Positions 25,109 to 34,369 are shown, numbered from the stretch's first letter. The stretch is DNA of 64,000 nt from Paenibacillus sp. J31TS4 (GCF_018403265.1 NZ_BOSI01000007.1:43671-107670), one strand, 5' to 3'. Translations and numbers: made by a program. The notes: generated from the sequence alone by a model not told the origin.

Positions 25109-25733
25109 ACAGCAAGTCGAGCCGAAGTGGCTCGAATGGGCGAAACAAATCCAGTCGCTGGCGCAAGCCGGGCTCACTTATTCGAAGGACGTCTACGACC
25201 TGGAGCGGTTCGAGGAGCTGCGCCGGCTCAGCGTAGAAATTATGGCGGAGCATACAGGGGTAGAGCGGGAGAGGGTGACGGAGCTGTTCGCCTCCGGGAC
25301 TGGCTACCAGACACCCAAGGTCGATATTCGAGCTGCGGTGTTCCGGGACGATAAGATTTTGATGGTGCGCGAGACGCTGGACGGCCGCTGGTCGCTGCCG
25401 GGCGGCTGGGCGGACGTCGGCTATTCGCCGGCCGAGGTGGCGGCGAAGGAAGTGAAGGAGGAGGCCGGCTTCGACGTGATGCCGGTGCGGCTGCTTGCGG
25501 TGTTCGACCCGAAGTTTCACGCCGTCCCGCCGTCCCCTTACCATGTTTACAAGCTGTTTTTTCGCTGCGAGCTGATCGGAGGCGAGGCGGCGACGAGCAT
25601 CGAGACGTCGGCCGTCGAGTTTTTCGGCGAGGAGGAGCTGCCTCCGCTGTCGACGGAGCGCAATACGGAGGCGCAAATTCGCCGGCTGTTCGGCTATTTG
25701 CGGCAGCCGGAGCAGCCGACCTATTTCGAGTAG
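25101..25733 (+). CDS. NUDIX hydrolase with N-terminal helical domain
   Basis: 210 residues. Residues ~1-65 match the helical N-terminal domain found in a group of NUDIX enzymes (EPKWLEWAKQIQSLAQAGLTYSKDVYDLERFEELR). The NUDIX box G-X5-E-X7-REVXEEXG is seen as GGWADVGYSPAEVAAKEVKEEAGF near residue 110, with K in place of the usual R. Relatives hydrolyse ADP-ribose or CDP-choline. ATG 25101 overlaps the end of the DeoR-type gene, with AAAGGA at 25085. The coupling suggests that the pair is an autoregulated unit. Confidence 0.88.
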   Translation: MIRQQVEPKWLEWAKQIQSLAQAGLTYSKDVYDLERFEELRRLSVEIMAEHTGVERERVTELFASGTGYQTPKVDIRAAVFRDDKILMVRETLDGRWSLPGGWADVGYSPAEVAAKEVKEEAGFDVMPVRLLAVFDPKFHAVPPSPYHVYKLFFRCELIGGEAATSIETSAVEFFGEEELPPLSTERNTEAQIRRLFGYLRQPEQPTYFE

Positions 25734-25810
25734 GTGCTGGCACCGGCCGACCAGACGTGGGGGCAAGGATTTGGCGTGGGAGTATGGATTAGTAAAGGAG
25801 AGGCGATAGC

Positions 25811-26665
25811 ATGCAAATCGAAACGATCTCGATCATCGGCACGGGCGAATGGAACGAGGACGCGCTTATCGTAAACGAGCGTCTCGGTCTCTATGGCGTG
25901 CTGGACGGGGCAACCTCGCTCGTCCCGTTCCGCGGTCCGAACGGGGAGACGGGCGGATATTTGGCTTCGCGGACGGTGAAGCGGCATTTTGACGAGCTGG
26001 AGGAGGCTGAAGGGCGCCCGCTGTCGCTCCAGGTGGAGGTGGCGCGGGCGAACCGGCTGCTCCGCGAGGAGATGGTGGCGGCGGGGATCGATCCGTCGGC
26101 GAAGGAAGAGCTGTGGACGACGGGAATTGCGCTCGTCCGGATCCACGACAGGTACGTGGAGTACGTGCAGGCGGCAGACTGCATGCTGATCGCAGTTGAG
26201 ACGGACGGCAGCATCCGAATCGTGACGCGCGATCAGGTGGCGTATTTCGACGATAACATCGGCAACCTGTGGCGGGAAGGCCGGGCAAGCGGGCTGCAGA
26301 AGCTCGAGGAGCTGAAGAACTATGCCAAGCCGTATATTCTCAGCAACAAGAAGCATATGAATACGCTCGACGGCTATTCCGTGCTGAACGGCGATCCGGC
26401 CGCGGAGGAGATGCTCGAATACGGGAGGATCAACCGGATTCGGTTGAAGGGGCTGCTGCTGATGACCGACGGGCTGTTCCTGCCTAACCAAGAAGGGGAA
26501 AAGGGAGCCGGTCTGGAGACGGTGGCCCAGAGAATCGTGAACGAGGGGCTGGGGGCCTACGTCGATTGGCTGCTCATGCTGGAGGAGGACGACGCAAACT
26601 GCGAACGCTATCCACGGTTCAAACAATCCGACGACAAAACGGCGATCTGGATCGGCTTTAGCTGA
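25811..26665 (+). CDS. PP2C-like protein phosphatase domain protein
   Basis: 284 residues. It shows the metal-binding order of PP2C phosphatases: GEWNEDALIV near the start, LYGVLDGATSL (DG motif), TTGIALVRIHDRYVEYVQAADCMLIAVE as central strands, LLLMTDGLF near residue 220 and SDDKTAIWIGF at the end. It is somewhat shorter and more divergent than Prp/Stp-type enzymes, and no partner kinase is adjacent, so the target is unknown. AAAGGAGAGG precedes ATG 25811. It may be transcribed with the NUDIX gene 77 bases upstream. Confidence 0.8.
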   Translation: MQIETISIIGTGEWNEDALIVNERLGLYGVLDGATSLVPFRGPNGETGGYLASRTVKRHFDELEEAEGRPLSLQVEVARANRLLREEMVAAGIDPSAKEELWTTGIALVRIHDRYVEYVQAADCMLIAVETDGSIRIVTRDQVAYFDDNIGNLWREGRASGLQKLEELKNYAKPYILSNKKHMNTLDGYSVLNGDPAAEEMLEYGRINRIRLKGLLLMTDGLFLPNQEGEKGAGLETVAQRIVNEGLGAYVDWLLMLEEDDANCERYPRFKQSDDKTAIWIGFS

Positions 26666-26782
26666 GAGGCAAGGTTAGGCCGAACATCGCGAATGGCCGG
26701 CCGTGAAAGCGAAGCATGCCGTGGAAGGAAAAGGTGCTGCGTTGCCGGTGATCGCAGTAACCAACAAAAAAGGGAGGCTTTG

Positions 26783-26822
26783 CCAGAGACGGGCTATGTT
26801 CTCTGGGTTCTCGTTTTTTTTG
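26783..26822 (+). terminator. probable terminator after the PP2C-like gene
   Basis: CCAGAGA (26783-26789) pairs with TCTCTGG (26800-26806); a run of T begins a few bases later at 26814. Confidence 0.6.
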
Positions 26823-26849
26823 GCTAATTAATCGAAACGATAGATTAAT

Positions 26850-26892
26850 AGAAATCCCCAGCTCCGGCGGCTGCCGAAGCTGGGGATTTGTT
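26850..26892 (-). terminator. intrinsic terminator downstream of topB
   Basis: AAATCCCCAGCT (26852-26863) mirrors AGCTGGGGATTT (26878-26889) with a GC-rich loop. It is flanked by A on the left and T on the right, so it works for topB on the minus strand and possibly for both strands. Confidence 0.7.
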
Positions 26893-27046
26893 TATAGAGC
26901 GGCATGCCAGACGTCCCGCTTGCTTGGGGAGGCGAGCGGCTCTCGACTGCCAGGTGCCCCGTTGATCGGTCAGCGGCGGCACGGAACGGACATCAGACCG
27001 CCTGTTCCGGCGCCCCGTCCCGCCGACTCGCCCGATCCTCTGCCGG

Positions 27047-29386
27047 TCAAGTGACCGCCTCGATGCCGATCTCCCCCGTCTCCTTGTCTCGCAGGACGAG
27101 GCGGGCGTCATAGGAATGGCCGGCTTTTGTCTTCATCTTCAGCTTGTTCGTCCGCCCCTTCTCCAGCAGCTGCCGCATCATGGCGTCGGAGATCGTCTTG
27201 CCGTGCGTCTCCTTCCAGACGACGAACCGGCAGCCTTCCTTGTAATGGCTGCAGCCGTACCCCTTGCGGCCGAGAAAAATCGTGCCGCCGCAGCCGTCGC
27301 GCGGGCAGCGCCCGACGACGGTGCCCGCTCCCGCGGGAGCCGCCGTCGCCGTGCCGCCTGCGCTCCCGCCGCCGCTCGCCGCTCCGGCGCGCGTCCGGGC
27401 GCTGGCACCGCGCGTACGCGGCTTGGCCGCGGCCGCTTCCCCGCCGGCCTCTCCGGCTGCGCGGCTGCGCCCGGACGCGCCGGCTCCGGCCCGGCCCCGC
27501 CCGCGTTTGCCGCGGCCGCCGCCGTCATCGGCTTCGCCGAAGGCGAGCCGGTCGGCTCGCTGCTGGCCGCGGACCTTCGTCACGATGGAGACGGTGAACG
27601 CCTTCACCTTCTCCATGAACGACTCGTCGGACGCCTGGCCGCGGGCGATCTCGTTCAGCCGCCGCTCCCAGTGGCCGGTCATCTCCGGCGACGTCAGCAG
27701 GTCGACGCCCGCCCCGCGGATCAGCTCGATCGCCGTCCGGCCCTTCGGCGTCAGGACGATCCGCTTGCCCTGCATGTCGATGTAGCCGACCTGCTTGAGC
27801 CGCTCGATCGTCGCCGCGCGCGTCGCGGGCGTTCCGAGCCCGGACTCCTTCATCGCCTCGCGCAGATCGTCGTCCTCGATCTGCCGGCCGGCGCTCTCCA
27901 TCGCCTTGAGCAGCGTGCCCTCTGTGAACGGCTTCGGCGGCTGCGTCTCCTTCTCCTTGACCTGGGCTTCGGCGCAGAGGACGCCCTGAGCCGCGTCGAG
28001 GACGAACGGCGTTTCGGTAGTCTCTTCCTCCTCTTCCTCCTCCTCCTTGCCCTTCCCTTTGGCCTTGCTCTTGGCACCGGCGCCGCCGTCTGCGTACAAC
28101 ACCTTCCATCCGAGGCTGAGCAGCTCCTTGATCGTCGTCTTGAACGTCTCCCGCTCGACCTCGGTCAGCACGGTGTGCACCTTGTATTCCGCCGCCGGGA
28201 AGAAATGGGAGAGGAACCGGCGGACGATCAGGTCGTATACCTTTTGCTCGTCGGGAGACAGGCTTCCCGCTTTTTTGGCGGTCGGCAGAATAGCGTGGTG
28301 GTCTTCGACCTTGGCCGGGTTGCACACGTTCTTGTTGTTCTTGTGGACGAGCTGACGCGACGCCTGGCGCACCCATTCGCCGTAGCTCGTCCCTTCCAGC
28401 GCGGACAGCGCCTTGTGCATTTCGGGGATATTCTGCTCGTTGACGTAATTCGAATTTGTCCGCGGATAGGTGATGACCTTGTGCTTCTCGTAGAGCGATT
28501 GCGCAAGATCGAGCGTCTTCTTGGCCGAAAAGCCGTATTTCCCGTTCGCCTCCCGCTGCAGAAGCGTCAGATCGTACAGCTTGTGCGGGTATTCGCGCGT
28601 CTCCTTGACCTCGTAGCTGGCGATCCGGCCCGGCTTGCCGTTTACTTTGCCGGCGATGGCCTGGGCCTTCTCCGGATCGGTCAGCCGGTCGCCCTGCCAC
28701 AGGCCCTTGTAGCTCGTCCCGCCCTGCCGGAAAAAGCCCTGCACCTCGTAAAACTTGAGCGAGGAGAACGCCTCGATCTGCTTCTGGCGGTCGTAGACGA
28801 GCGCCAGCACGGGCGTCTGGACGCGGCCGACCGACAGCAGCACGTTGTGCTTCGTCGTGAACGCCCGAGATCCGTTCATGCCGACCAGCCAGTCCGCCTC
28901 GCTGCGGGCACGGGCCGCGCGGGTCAGATTCTCGTATTCCGCGCCGTCGCGCAGCGCATCGAATCCCTTGCGGATCGTCTCGGGCGTCAGATCCGAGATC
29001 CAGAGCCGCTTGACCGGCTGCTTCAGCTTGAGATGGCGCTGGATGAGGGAAAAAATATGCTGCCCCTCGCGCCCGGCGTCGCAGGCGTTCACGAGCTCGC
29101 CGCACTGCTTGGCCAGCTCGGCGATCACTTTGAGCTGATCCTTTGTTTTGGCATTGGGAATCAGCTTGAACGTCTCGGGGATGATCGGCAGGTCCGCGAG
29201 GTTCCATTTCTTGTACCGGTCGTCGTACCGATCGGGCTCGGCCAGCGTAATGAGGTGGCCGATCGCCCAGGTGATGATATAGCGGTCGCCCTCCATATGG
29301 GTCCGTTTGTTGACGGCCCTCGGCTCGATCGCTTTTGCTATATTGCGGCCCATGTCGGGCTTTTCGGCTATCACTAACGTTTTCAT
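27047..29386 (-). CDS. topB: DNA topoisomerase III
   Basis: 779 residues of a type IA topoisomerase that decatenates DNA through a transient 5'-phosphotyrosine. The Toprim domain starts LVIAEKPDMGRNIA and has NACDAGREGQHIF; the catalytic tyrosine lies in VITYPRTNSNY near residue 305; a zinc ribbon CPRDGCGGTIFLGRKGYGCSHYKEGC lies near the C-terminus. Two unusual low-complexity stretches are present: a Lys/Glu run (KGKEEEEEEEE) near residue 450 and an ~80-residue Arg/Gly/Ala-rich linker before the zinc ribbon. ATG 29386 has AAAGGAG upstream, and TGGTAAAAT on the minus strand near 29439 is a possible extended -10. It is transcribed alone. Confidence 0.95.
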   Translation of the reverse strand: MKTLVIAEKPDMGRNIAKAIEPRAVNKRTHMEGDRYIITWAIGHLITLAEPDRYDDRYKKWNLADLPIIPETFKLIPNAKTKDQLKVIAELAKQCGELVNACDAGREGQHIFSLIQRHLKLKQPVKRLWISDLTPETIRKGFDALRDGAEYENLTRAARARSEADWLVGMNGSRAFTTKHNVLLSVGRVQTPVLALVYDRQKQIEAFSSLKFYEVQGFFRQGGTSYKGLWQGDRLTDPEKAQAIAGKVNGKPGRIASYEVKETREYPHKLYDLTLLQREANGKYGFSAKKTLDLAQSLYEKHKVITYPRTNSNYVNEQNIPEMHKALSALEGTSYGEWVRQASRQLVHKNNKNVCNPAKVEDHHAILPTAKKAGSLSPDEQKVYDLIVRRFLSHFFPAAEYKVHTVLTEVERETFKTTIKELLSLGWKVLYADGGAGAKSKAKGKGKEEEEEEEETTETPFVLDAAQGVLCAEAQVKEKETQPPKPFTEGTLLKAMESAGRQIEDDDLREAMKESGLGTPATRAATIERLKQVGYIDMQGKRIVLTPKGRTAIELIRGAGVDLLTSPEMTGHWERRLNEIARGQASDESFMEKVKAFTVSIVTKVRGQQRADRLAFGEADDGGGRGKRGRGRAGAGASGRSRAAGEAGGEAAAAKPRTRGASARTRAGAASGGGSAGGTATAAPAGAGTVVGRCPRDGCGGTIFLGRKGYGCSHYKEGCRFVVWKETHGKTISDAMMRQLLEKGRTNKLKMKTKAGHSYDARLVLRDKETGEIGIEAVT

Positions 29387-29645
29387 GTAAACTCCTTTTT
29401 GCCCCGAAGACTAGCGCGGCTACTCTCTCTATTTTACCATGATTCGGGGATTGGCAGGAGGGGAGCAGGGGCGAACTCGTTCGGAAGGGCCAGCCGATCG
29501 GGAACGGAATGGGGATCGGCCGCCGCTGACAGCAGGAGGTTACTTCGGTTGAGAAGGGCCTGCAACTCCCTCTTTACAGCTTGCGGAAGGACTTGTACGA
29601 TGTGAGGGATGGATAATATTCCCAATACGGAAGGGCGGCTGGCCG

Positions 29646-30008
29646 ATGAGCAGTCAAGCGACGGAAAAGCTGGTGGAACGGATAGATGCGGTGTTTCTTC
29701 CCGTAAAAGATTTGGAGGAGGCGCTGGCCTGGTACCAGGACGTGTTCGGCTTCGCGCTCCGCTGGAAGAACAGCAGGATGGGCGGTCTCGCCATCGCACC
29801 CAATTGCGGCTTTCATCTTGTTCAGGTGGCAGATTTTCAGCCTATTGAACAATATACGCCGTTTAACTTTGCGGTGAAGGATGCGGAAGCCGTCCGGGAG
29901 CGGTTGAGGGAAAAGGGAATCCGCGTGTCGGACATGAGACCGGGTGAGCCCTTGCGGTTCGACTTTGCCGATGGGAGCGGGAACTGGATCAGCGTCATTC
30001 AGGCCTAG
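29646..30008 (+). CDS. VOC (glyoxalase-like) family protein
   Basis: 120 residues with the fold of a single vicinal-oxygen-chelate module: RIDAVFLPVKDLEEALAWYQDVFGFALRW, FNFAVKDAEAVRERLREKGI and RFDFADGSGNWISVIQ. Members of this size include glyoxalases, antibiotic-binding proteins and isomerases; metal-ligand positions here are not all obvious (first position is Asp/Ala rather than His), so it may be a binding protein rather than an enzyme. The ribosome-binding site before ATG 29646 is weak (GAAGGG). Confidence 0.75.
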   Translation: MSSQATEKLVERIDAVFLPVKDLEEALAWYQDVFGFALRWKNSRMGGLAIAPNCGFHLVQVADFQPIEQYTPFNFAVKDAEAVRERLREKGIRVSDMRPGEPLRFDFADGSGNWISVIQA

Positions 30009-30139
30009 CTTCCGGCACCGTCTGGAACGGAAGAACCGGCAAAAGAGCGCTCTCTCGAGGAGGGCGCTCTTTGCTTTGCATTTGGCAATCTATAGGGATG
30101 GGTGACCGGATGGAGCATCTGCTAGAGGCCCGGGCCTCA

Positions 30140-30415
30140 CTAGATCTGGGTCGAGACGGGACGCTCTTCCCGTTGAACGACGAAGGGCGGCTCCAGCTCC
30201 TTGGCGGCAAGCAGCTGCCGGACCTCCGAGTCGGTATGGGAATTTTGCAGGACAGGCGGTACATCCTTGAAGAAAGGCGCCATATCGTCAAATTCGCTCT
30301 CGTAATCGTCCGCCGGCTGGAACAGCCAAAAGATCAGGGTCGAAACCAGGCAGGCGATCAGGACAGCGCCGATAGCCTGTTGAAAGGGGCTGAGCGAATG
30401 AAGAAATGTCATCAT
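30140..30415 (-). CDS. small single-pass membrane protein, unknown
   Basis: 91 residues (90 if the second of two adjacent ATGs is used). One membrane segment lies near residues 12-32 (AIGAVLIACLVSTLIFWLF), followed by an acidic then mixed soluble tail (DDYESEFDDMAPFFKDVPPVL). GGAGGG lies 6 bases before the first ATG. I do not recognise a family. It is transcribed opposite to both neighbours. Confidence 0.6.
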   Translation of the reverse strand: MMTFLHSLSPFQQAIGAVLIACLVSTLIFWLFQPADDYESEFDDMAPFFKDVPPVLQNSHTDSEVRQLLAAKELEPPFVVQREERPVSTQI

Positions 30416-30579
30416 GTTGAACCCTCCAAGCGTAAAACGTTTTGCTGACTTGTCAGTTCTTACCCGTTTCGGAGACGGGGGAAACACGGCACGCCAAAAA
30501 ACTGGGGGTACGGCACATTTTTTTACATATGTCCGCCGGTTTTCCGTACAATGAGAGGAATAGGAAAGGAGGCGGGCCT

Positions 30580-31146
30580 ATGCCGCTCAAACGAAAACGT
30601 GCAGACCGCTCGGATTGGCGGCGCGTCACCAAGCGGGCTTATGCGCAGCTGACGCTCACGGACGAAGCCTTCGAGGGGCATGTGTCCCTGCTCCGGATCG
30701 ATGAGGTGAGAGAGCCACTGCACGGCCGAACGGCGGCCGGGCCTCTGCTTATCGCGGACAAGGGATACCAGTGGATGCTGCAAATCCCAGCTGGCCGCCA
30801 TCATGCGGTCACGACGATGTTCGACCCGTCCGGCCGCATCGTTCAATGGTACATCGACATGTATCTGCGGAGCGGGACGGATGACCGGGGCGTTGCCTGG
30901 TTCGACGATCTCTTCCTGGATCTGGTGGCCGTTCCGGACGGCGGGCTGTTCATCAAGGATGTCGACGAGCTGCGGGAGGCGCTAAGGGACGGGGACATCG
31001 AGGAGGCCGAGTATGTGCTCGCGTGGCGAGAGATGCTCCGGGTCAAGGCGGAGATCGAGCAGGGGGTGTTCGCTCCGTTTCGACTCGCAAAGATGCACCG
31101 GGAGCGGTTAATCACCGAGCTGGAGAGGCAGGCGGAAGGCTCGTAG
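30580..31146 (+). CDS. DUF402 protein (second paralogue)
   Basis: 188 residues with the DUF402 fold marked by GYQWMLQIPAGRHHAVTTMFDPSGRIVQWYIDMYL, FDDLFLDLVAVPDGGLFIKDVDELREAL and a helical C-terminus. DUF402 proteins of this kind bind metal through the Asp/Glu cluster (DMYL, DDLFLDL, DVDEL), and some hydrolyse nucleoside phosphates. It is much more divergent from YgaC than the protein at 1456. AAAGGAGG precedes ATG 30580. It is probably monocistronic. Confidence 0.75.
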   Translation: MPLKRKRADRSDWRRVTKRAYAQLTLTDEAFEGHVSLLRIDEVREPLHGRTAAGPLLIADKGYQWMLQIPAGRHHAVTTMFDPSGRIVQWYIDMYLRSGTDDRGVAWFDDLFLDLVAVPDGGLFIKDVDELREALRDGDIEEAEYVLAWREMLRVKAEIEQGVFAPFRLAKMHRERLITELERQAEGS

Positions 31147-31551
31147 AGGATGCGCCGGTGCACCAGAATGTCCAAGTACCTGGACGAAGGGCCCGCTGCA
31201 TCCGAGAATCTTCATTTTGTGAGAGGAACGGGCAGGTCGTCCGGGATAGGAAAGTGAGTTGGGGAGATCTCGACGAACATTATGGGTCGGATCAATAAGG
31301 AGCAGTGGAAGAACTCCAGGGGACAGGCAATCGGGGCAAAAATGTGAGCTTGTACTGGCATGGGGATAGCCAGTCGGGACTCGATCCGAACGGGCGGTGT
31401 GCAGCAGCGGATTCGGCAAGGGCGGAACCGCCGCAATTTTTTCGTTCCTTTTATAGGCAATAGCTATAAAGGTATCCCTGTTCTATATTGGACGCTGCGC
31501 TCCAGCGGGAGTTACAATTAGAACAACGTTAACAGAATCGGGGAATGCCAT
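31147..31551. other. gene-free stretch with terminator and promoter
   Basis: No supported gene. A GGCGGAACCGCC stretch followed by six T (31420-31442) looks like a terminator for the DUF402 gene. TTGGAC (31488-31493) and TACAAT (31513-31518, 19-base spacer) are a likely promoter for the next gene. A 21-codon frame at 31282 lacks a ribosome-binding site. Confidence 0.5.
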
Positions 31552-32313
31552 ATGGGATTCGAAATCGTAGTCACCATGCTGCTGCTGGGCCTGCTGCTCG
31601 GATTCGTCGGAGCGGGCGGGTCCGGCTTTATTATCGCCATCCTGACCGTGTTCTTCGGCATACCGATCCACATCGCCCTGGGAACGGCGCTAGCGGCTAT
31701 GGTATCCACTTCCGTGTCAGGGGCGTTCAGCCATTACCGGGAGGGCAATACGCTTATACGGACCGGACTCGTCGTCGGCTTGTCGGGGGCGGTGGGAGCC
31801 TGGGCAGGCTCTCAGCTCGCCGTCTATATTCCCGGCGGCACCTTGATGGTCATGACAGCCGCGATGCAGCTGCTTTCCGCCTTCCTGCTGTGGCTGCGCA
31901 TGACGACAGTCGCCCGCCACGGGACAGGCGAGGCGGCGGAATTCCGGGAGGCGCGCGGCGTGAGGCTTGGCACGATCGGCGTGGGGCTCGGCTTCGTCAC
32001 CGGGCTGCTGTCGGGGACGTTCGGCATCGGCTCGGCTCCGTTCATCCAGCTCGGTCTCATGACGTTCCTGCGGCTGCCTCCCCGGCTGTCCGCCGGCACG
32101 ACAATGCTGGTGATCTTGCCGACGGCGGTGTCGGGAGGGGCGAGCTATCTGCACGCCGGCTATCTCGACGGACTCCTCCTGCTCCAGGTGGTAGCCGGCA
32201 CGATGCTCGGCTCTTACGTCGGTGCCAAGTTCACCAAGCGGCTGCCGGAACGGGTACTGAAGACGACGATGGTCGTCCTGCCGGTGATCGCGGGTCTGCT
32301 CCTGCTCGTGTAA
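31552..32313 (+). CDS. TauE/SafE family permease, second member
   Basis: 253 residues with about eight membrane segments. Both halves keep the glycine-rich turn of the family: LLLGFVGAGGSGFIIAILTVFFGIP near residue 18 and VTGLLSGTFGIGSAPFIQLGLMTFLRLP near residue 155. Only GAGGSG/GIGSAP replace the more usual GLGGG, so the substrate may differ from the protein at 22111. Family members move sulfite and organosulfur anions. No sulfur-metabolism gene is adjacent. The kduD promoter starts about 115 bases after its end, so it is transcribed separately. Confidence 0.85.
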   Translation: MGFEIVVTMLLLGLLLGFVGAGGSGFIIAILTVFFGIPIHIALGTALAAMVSTSVSGAFSHYREGNTLIRTGLVVGLSGAVGAWAGSQLAVYIPGGTLMVMTAAMQLLSAFLLWLRMTTVARHGTGEAAEFREARGVRLGTIGVGLGFVTGLLSGTFGIGSAPFIQLGLMTFLRLPPRLSAGTTMLVILPTAVSGGASYLHAGYLDGLLLLQVVAGTMLGSYVGAKFTKRLPERVLKTTMVVLPVIAGLLLLV

Positions 32314-32427
32314 GCGGCGGAACGCTAGCCGCTTCGCCCGGTGATGGGAAAGCGGCTCCCCTCCGTCTTCAAATCGGGGGATGCAGCCGGGCACACGCGT
32401 CATTCTGCCCTGCTTTGGCAGGATGGC

Positions 32428-32457
32428 TTGGACGGGACCGGAAGTCTGCTCTATAAT
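32428..32457 (+). promoter_or_regulatory. sigma-A promoter of the kduD-kdgK-eda operon
   Basis: TTGGAC (32428-32433) and consensus TATAAT (32452-32457) with an 18-base spacer, about 50 bases before the first start codon. Confidence 0.75.
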
Positions 32458-32508
32458 GAGAGGGAACTAGGTACAGCGCATCTACATACGGATGGGGGTT
32501 CCTTAACG

Positions 32509-33264
32509 ATGACAATGTTTGATCTCTCGGGGAAGATTGCTCTCGTAACGGGCGGAGCAGTAGGACTTGGTGGCGGAATGGCGCTCGGGCTGGCCAAGGC
32601 GGGAGCCGATGTGGCGATCGTCACAAGCCGCGACCGGACGCGCGAGGTGCAGGAACAGATTGAGGCGACGGGCCGCCGCGCCCACACGATCGTTGCCGAT
32701 CTTGCGAATGAGCAAGCGCTTCCCGGCATAATGGACGAGGTGCTGGACAAGTTCGGCAAACTCGATATTCTGGTGAACAACTCCGGCATTATCCGGCGCA
32801 CGCCGGCGGCCGAGCACGCGGCTCAGGACTGGCACGACGTGCTGGATCTGAACTTGAACGCGGTCTTTTTTCTGTGCCAGCTGGCGGGCCGCGAGATGAT
32901 CAAGCAGGGATCGGGCAAAATTATCAACATCGCCTCGATGCTGAGCTTCCAGGGCGGCATCAACGTGCCCGGCTACACGGCGTCGAAGCATGCGGTGGCC
33001 GGCCTGACCAAAGCGCTGGCCAATGAATGGGCAGGCAAGGGCGTGAACGTGAACGCGATCGCGCCGGGCTACATGGCGACGGACAATACGTCGGCGCTGC
33101 GGGCGGACGACAAGCGGAGTACCGAGATTCTCGGGCGCATTCCGGCCGGACGCTGGGGCACGACGGAGGATTTGGAGGGGCCGGTCGTCTTCCTGGCGTC
33201 GCGCGCTTCCGATTATATGAATGGCCACGTCCTTTGTGTGGACGGAGGCTGGATGGCGAGGTAA
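32509..33264 (+). CDS. kduD: 2-dehydro-3-deoxy-D-gluconate 5-dehydrogenase (KduD-type SDR)
   Basis: 251 residues, a classical short-chain dehydrogenase. The cofactor motif is LVTGGAVGLGGGMALGLAKAG, with NNSGI near residue 85, the catalytic Ser in IINIASMLSFQGG, and Tyr-X3-Lys in VPGYTASKHAV; the end is VFLASRASDYMNGHVLCVDGGW. KduD interconverts the 5-keto and 5-hydroxy forms of 3-deoxy-keto-gluconates in pectin/uronate breakdown. The assignment rests on sequence type and on the next two genes, which act on the same metabolite. ATG 32509 has GGGGG upstream. The kdgK start follows 3 bases after the stop. Confidence 0.85.
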   Translation: MTMFDLSGKIALVTGGAVGLGGGMALGLAKAGADVAIVTSRDRTREVQEQIEATGRRAHTIVADLANEQALPGIMDEVLDKFGKLDILVNNSGIIRRTPAAEHAAQDWHDVLDLNLNAVFFLCQLAGREMIKQGSGKIINIASMLSFQGGINVPGYTASKHAVAGLTKALANEWAGKGVNVNAIAPGYMATDNTSALRADDKRSTEILGRIPAGRWGTTEDLEGPVVFLASRASDYMNGHVLCVDGGWMAR

Positions 33265-33267
33265 AGT

Positions 33268-34236
33268 ATGGGCAGCATAGAGAGAACAAATCATCCGGAA
33301 GTGGTCACCTTCGGCGAAACGATGGCGCTCCTGCTTCCGGACGGAAGCAAAGGACTGGAATATGCGGGGCGGCTCGAGCAGTCGTTCGGCGGCGCCGAGA
33401 GCAACGTGGCCATCGGTCTCGCCCGGCTCGGGCACCGCGTCGGCTGGTTCGGCCGGCTGGGCGACGATCCGCTCGGGCGGCGCATCTTGAAGCAGATTCG
33501 CGGCGAAGGCGTCGACGTCTCCCGCGCCGTGCTGGCGGGGGACGCCCCGACCGGGCTTATCCTCCGCGAAGCGGTGATGGGCCGCTCGTCGGTCTATTAC
33601 TACCGCCGCGGCTCGGCGGCGAGCCGTATGACGCCGCAGCATCTGGACGAGGCGTATCTCGCGTCGGCCAGACTGCTGCACATCACCGGCATTACGCCGG
33701 CGCTCAGCGATTCGTGCCGGGAGACGGTGCTGGAGGCGGTCGCCATCGCGAAGCGCAGCGGCGTGAAGGTGTGCTTCGACCCGAACCTGCGGCTGAAGCT
33801 GTGGAGCGTGGAGGAGGCCCGCCGGGTGCTGCTGCCGATCGCCGAGCAGGCGGATTATTTTCTGCCCGGACTGGACGAGCTCAAGCTGCTGTACGAGACG
33901 GACGAGTTCGACCGGATCGTGGAGCGGCTCGGCCAGCTGCAGGCGGTCTCGGTTATCAAGGGCGGAGATAATGAAACCTATGTGCTCGAGAACGGGCAGC
34001 TCACGGCGGTCCCTTATTTCGAAGCGAAGCATGTAGTCGATACGGTCGGAGCGGGAGACGGCTTCTGTGCCGGCTTCCTGGCGGGCGTGCTGAGAGACCT
34101 GCCGGCGCCGGAAGCGGTCCGTCTCGGCAACCTGATCGGGTCGATGGTCATCCAGGTGGAGGGAGATTGGGAAGGCATCCCGACCTGGGAGCAGGCCGAG
34201 GCTATTCTGAACAACGTCGCTCATATCGAACGATAG
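33268..34236 (+). CDS. kdgK: 2-dehydro-3-deoxygluconokinase (PfkB family)
   Basis: 322 residues of the ribokinase/PfkB family. It phosphorylates 2-keto-3-deoxygluconate to KDPG. The N-terminal substrate region FGETMALLLPDG and GGAESNVAIGLARLGHRVGWFGRLGDDPLG is followed by the C-terminal signature DTVGAGDGFCAGFLAGVL, whose Asp is the catalytic base. Placement between kduD and the KDPG aldolase gene supports KDG over other sugars. It starts 3 bases after kduD, so translation is likely coupled. Confidence 0.9.
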   Translation: MGSIERTNHPEVVTFGETMALLLPDGSKGLEYAGRLEQSFGGAESNVAIGLARLGHRVGWFGRLGDDPLGRRILKQIRGEGVDVSRAVLAGDAPTGLILREAVMGRSSVYYYRRGSAASRMTPQHLDEAYLASARLLHITGITPALSDSCRETVLEAVAIAKRSGVKVCFDPNLRLKLWSVEEARRVLLPIAEQADYFLPGLDELKLLYETDEFDRIVERLGQLQAVSVIKGGDNETYVLENGQLTAVPYFEAKHVVDTVGAGDGFCAGFLAGVLRDLPAPEAVRLGNLIGSMVIQVEGDWEGIPTWEQAEAILNNVAHIER

Positions 34237-34369
34237 GAGAACCCCGGACGGCAGGCTGCTCGTTAGCGGCCGGGCCGTCCAGGAGAACAGCAGAGAGACG
34301 CGGCCAAGCGGGCTGTCCGCACGTTAGGCCGCTGGTCGCAAACCATACGTAGAGAAAGGGTGAGACGGC

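Noticed and set aside
31282..31347. A 21-codon open frame reading MGRINKEQWKNSRGQAIGAKM
   Set aside because: No ribosome-binding site precedes it and I recognise no family; chance is sufficient.
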